From positions 2,701,312 to 2,765,311 of the forward strand of contig NZ_MCIF01000002.1 in assembly GCF_003268475.1 (NCBI RefSeq): DNA of 64,000 nt, written 5' to 3'. Shown here piece by piece: positions 61,844 to 64,000 of this stretch. Numbering within the stretch: position 1 is the stretch's first letter; each line of letters begins with the position of its first letter. A program made the translations under genes and the position numbers. The notes beneath the pieces were generated by a model. It was not told where the DNA came from and searched no databases. It was given only the letters and a program-made list of their open reading frames with translations. The DNA comes from Thermogemmatispora tikiterensis (lineage in GTDB: Bacteria > Chloroflexota > Ktedonobacteria > Ktedonobacterales > Ktedonobacteraceae).

Positions 61844-62884
61844 ATGAGAAGGTGCTCGCACTGCGGCCTGTCACTCTCGCCAACCTGGACAGATAGCCGC
61901 TGCCCCCGCTGTGGCTCTGTCCTGGGCCAGGTCCCCCCATCATCATCGTCTCTGGCCCCTGATTGGGCAGCGCCCTTTGAATACCAATGGGGAACTGTCC
62001 CGACCCCTATGCCCCAGGCCCAGCCTGGCAGCGCAGGGTCAGTCCCAACTTCTGTTCAACAAATGCCCTTCCCGAGCTGGCCTCAGCCCGGGCCGGCTCC
62101 TCAGCCAACTCCGCTGCCGCCAGGAGGTGGAGACTGGAACGACGTCGATCCCGCCAGCCCAACCACTGTCTTCCAGCCCCAGCTGGTACAACAACCGCCC
62201 CAACCACAAACGCCGCTCTGGCTCCCCGGGACTCCACTTCAGCAAGGTACGTCCCCGCAGGAGTTCTCGCCTGCTACTCCAGCCACGGCGGGCACAGCCT
62301 TCACTGCTCCTTCTTATCGTCCCAGCCATGTGCGCCTGGGCTTCTTCACTTCAGCCGCTTGCCTGGTGACGGCTGCCATTATCCTGCTCTTTGTCTGGTT
62401 CATGGCCACCAATATGGTGATAAACCCCACCGGAGGCAGCACCAGTTTGCAGAACGCAGTGAGCGCCACGGCAAGCCGTAACGGCCCGGCTACACCGCTG
62501 GCCAGCGCTACCGCCTCCCCTTCCACGACAGCGCTGCCCGGCCAGGCTTATATTGATCAGCCCCAGCTGGCCAGTGCCGTCAATACACAGACGGGCCAGC
62601 CTAGCCAGGTGACAACAACTTTTAAGACCAATCAAGCCATCTACGTCACTTTTGCTCTCCATCCACATGGGCAGGCAGGTGCTGTCTGCGTTTACTGGTA
62701 TCTCAATGGGAATAGTGTGACTAACTTTGCTTTCCCTGTCAGGCCCTACAGCCAAACTGGCTACTCCTATGCCATTTATGGTCAGCCTGGGACAGGAAGC
62801 GTTGATCTCTATTGGGCAAGCACAACGCAATGCACGGACCGCGTCCTGGCCCAGCACGTTACCTTTACGGTTGTGGCTGGATGA
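61844..62884 (+). CDS. Zinc-ribbon, Pro-rich, single-TM protein with extracytoplasmic C-terminal domain (copy 1)
   Basis: 346 residues. Zinc ribbon at the N-terminus (MRRCSHCGLSLSPTW, CPRCGSVLG), a Pro/Gln/Ser-rich stretch to about residue 160, one membrane helix (FFTSAACLVTAAIILLFVWFM, about 167-187), a Ser/Thr/Ala-rich spacer, and a beta-rich domain (about 235-346) with TTFKTNQAIYVTFALHPHGQ and VYWYLNGNSV. The topology suggests zinc ribbon inside, beta domain outside. I do not recognise a named family, but the last gene of the window has the same layout and a related C-terminal domain. Start is ATG at 61844. Confidence 0.78.
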   Translation: MRRCSHCGLSLSPTWTDSRCPRCGSVLGQVPPSSSSLAPDWAAPFEYQWGTVPTPMPQAQPGSAGSVPTSVQQMPFPSWPQPGPAPQPTPLPPGGGDWNDVDPASPTTVFQPQLVQQPPQPQTPLWLPGTPLQQGTSPQEFSPATPATAGTAFTAPSYRPSHVRLGFFTSAACLVTAAIILLFVWFMATNMVINPTGGSTSLQNAVSATASRNGPATPLASATASPSTTALPGQAYIDQPQLASAVNTQTGQPSQVTTTFKTNQAIYVTFALHPHGQAGAVCVYWYLNGNSVTNFAFPVRPYSQTGYSYAIYGQPGTGSVDLYWASTTQCTDRVLAQHVTFTVVAG

Positions 62885-63008
62885 CTGGTTGCTTTGCTCG
62901 GAAGCCCTGCCCCGGTAACTTGGTGTGGTGGCCGGCCTCTCACCTGCCTCTGATTCGGCAAGGAGTAAATCCGTCGCAAAATGATCCCCTTGCCAGCGTT
63001 TTCTCTAA

Positions 63009-63030
63009 AGGTGGCTGGAAGCAGCCACCT
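63009..63030 (+). repeat. Hairpin downstream of the zinc-ribbon membrane gene
   Basis: AGGTGGCT (63009-63016) and AGCCACCT (63023-63030), 6-nt loop, 125 bp past the stop at 62884. No T-run follows. The spacer 62885-63270 has no other feature I can support. Confidence 0.4.
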
Positions 63031-63270
63031 GGCAGCCGCGATGACGCGTGTTATAGTGAGAGAGCAGCAAGCCAGGCCGGGGGGTGAGCCGAAAAGGGAA
63101 AGTAGCAGGGACGGTGAGCAGAGAGGCAGGCCAGGGTCAGGCTAAAGTCGGGAGAAGGAATGCCCCAGGCGGGCGTCTCCAGCGTCTCAGCGGTTCCTGG
63201 ACCACGGTACAGCTTTGGTCCTGATGAACGCCCACCGGCTGCTGGTCTACTTGAGTGAGGAGGTTTTCCC

Positions 63271-64000
63271 ATGCAATGCAATCGTTGCGGGGCAGCGCTC
63301 CCTACAGGAGCCGCCTCGTGCCCGGTCTGTGGCAATCCTACACCCTATAACCTTGCTAGCCAGACCCCCTATGACCCTACTGTGGCCGCTATTCCATCCC
63401 AGGGGACTCCCCCTCCGCCGCCGGCTACTAACTACGGCCCCCAGGGGAGTTCTCCCTATGGCCCGTCAGGCATGCCTACCGATCCCTATAGTCCTTCCCC
63501 CGTAGGACCCTATGTACCTGGCGGCCCAGGCCCCTACGGCCCACCTCCTACTCCACCACGCAAGAGCAACCTCGGCAAGGTGCTGCTCATCGTCGGCGCG
63601 GTGCTGCTGGTCATCGTCGCTGCCTGCTGTGGCGGTTTCTTCATTATAGCACGTAATGCTTCTAATAGTGTCGTTAGCAGTATTAATGCGACTGCCACCG
63701 CTATCGCTGCGACAGTTTCGGCAGAGGAGGGCACAGCCAGTAGCCTGCTGACTCCAACGACCACCGTGGCTCCTACCACCTCGGCCCCCTCTAACCAGCA
63801 AGGTCCCTCACCATCCGGTTCGCCCATTGCTACCTCGGCCAGTGCCATCGTCACTAAGATACAGATGGCCGATCAGGTGAACGATGTAACGCCAACTCAT
63901 CTAACCTCAACCTTTAAAACGCACCAAACCATTTATGCCGCTTTTGAGATAAAAAGTGGCAGTAGTGGCTACATGGTAGCTAAATGGTATCTTAATAATG
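63271..64000 (+). CDS. Zinc-ribbon, Pro-rich, single-TM protein (copy 2, 3' end outside window)
   Basis: The frame is open from the ATG at 63271 (GAGGAGG upstream) to the right edge, 243 codons without a stop, so the C-terminus is missing. Zinc ribbon MQCNRCGAALPTGAASCPVCG, a Tyr/Pro/Gly-rich linker (PYGPSGMPTDPYSPSPVGPY), a membrane helix (VLLIVGAVLLVIVAACCGGFFII, in part) near 105-128, a Thr/Ser/Pro-rich spacer, and a C-terminal stretch ITKIQ-like (KIQMADQVNDVTPTHLTSTF, then KTHQTIYAAFEIKSGSSGYM) that parallels TTFKTNQAIYVTFALHPHGQ of the previous gene, followed by AKWYLNN against VYWYLNG. Hence the two are tandem paralogues. Confidence 0.82.
   Translation, partial: MQCNRCGAALPTGAASCPVCGNPTPYNLASQTPYDPTVAAIPSQGTPPPPPATNYGPQGSSPYGPSGMPTDPYSPSPVGPYVPGGPGPYGPPPTPPRKSNLGKVLLIVGAVLLVIVAACCGGFFIIARNASNSVVSSINATATAIAATVSAEEGTASSLLTPTTTVAPTTSAPSNQQGPSPSGSPIATSASAIVTKIQMADQVNDVTPTHLTSTFKTHQTIYAAFEIKSGSSGYMVAKWYLNN

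Noticed and set aside
63466..63854. Minus-strand frames at the right edge
   Set aside because: They are opposite the truncated zinc-ribbon membrane gene, which has a clear ribosome site, zinc ribbon and TM helix.
1..64000. CRISPR arrays, insertion sequences, integrases, rRNA genes
   Set aside because: No regular repeat-spacer units, transposase or integrase motifs, terminal inverted repeats with target duplications, or rRNA stretches were seen.

Overview
This looks like a chromosomal segment of a GC-rich, free-living bacterium with complex regulation. The Ser/Thr kinase and FHA proteins, a SARP-type regulator with an ATPase and TPR arm, many proteins carrying a zinc ribbon, T-box control of an aminoacyl-tRNA synthetase, and core proteins such as RecG, RF1 and a ClpE-type Clp ATPase together suggest Chloroflexota, probably class Ktedonobacteria (Thermogemmatispora-like). 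That placement is inferred from protein character and gene content, not from a database search. I see no phage, insertion sequence, integrase or CRISPR array.

Left part (1-12.7 kb): a large SARP/BTAD-ATPase-TPR regulator enters from the left edge. It is followed by a zinc-ribbon/pseudokinase membrane protein, an FAD/NAD-dependent reductase, about 0.9 kb without a convincing gene, a small unknown protein, 6-phosphogluconate dehydrogenase (gnd) and a membrane-anchored polysaccharide deacetylase.

Translation, polyamine and repair block (12.7-26.6 kb): tRNA-Ala(CGC) is followed by a leuS leader that is a T-box riboswitch with a Leu (CUC) specifier. A second tRNA, Ala(GGC), lies inside this leader between Stem I and the antiterminator, which is the most unusual nucleic-acid feature here. 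Then come leuS, convergent speD and speE separated by a bidirectional terminator, an ArsA-type ATPase with an HSP20-like tail, an NAD-dependent epimerase-like protein, a glycine-zipper membrane protein and recG.

Middle (26.6-46.8 kb): a histidine kinase and an ArsR-type regulator, an MmgE/PrpD protein followed by a decayed methyltransferase, a ClpE-type disaggregase with a CIRCE operator over its promoter, a phosphotransferase and histidine-phosphatase pair, a YtxH-like membrane protein, prfA, a class V aminotransferase, a HAD phosphatase, a Nudix protein with a likely DNA-binding tail, a 1034-residue fusion of a degenerate protein-kinase domain to a DinG/XPD-type Fe-S helicase, a zinc-ribbon protein with a duplicated HTH-like unit, and a HIT protein.

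Right part (47.2-64 kb): four tightly packed genes (three GT4-type glycosyltransferases and a GT87-like membrane mannosyltransferase) suggest synthesis of a surface glycan. They lead into a signalling locus: two co-linear kinase-FHA paralogues, a membrane-anchored FHA protein with a Trp/Gly/Gln/Pro-rich linker, a kinase with a C-terminal double zinc ribbon, and a GAF-GAF histidine kinase with its stand-alone response regulator. Two zinc-ribbon/one-TM proteins with a related C-terminal domain end the window, the last one running off the right edge.
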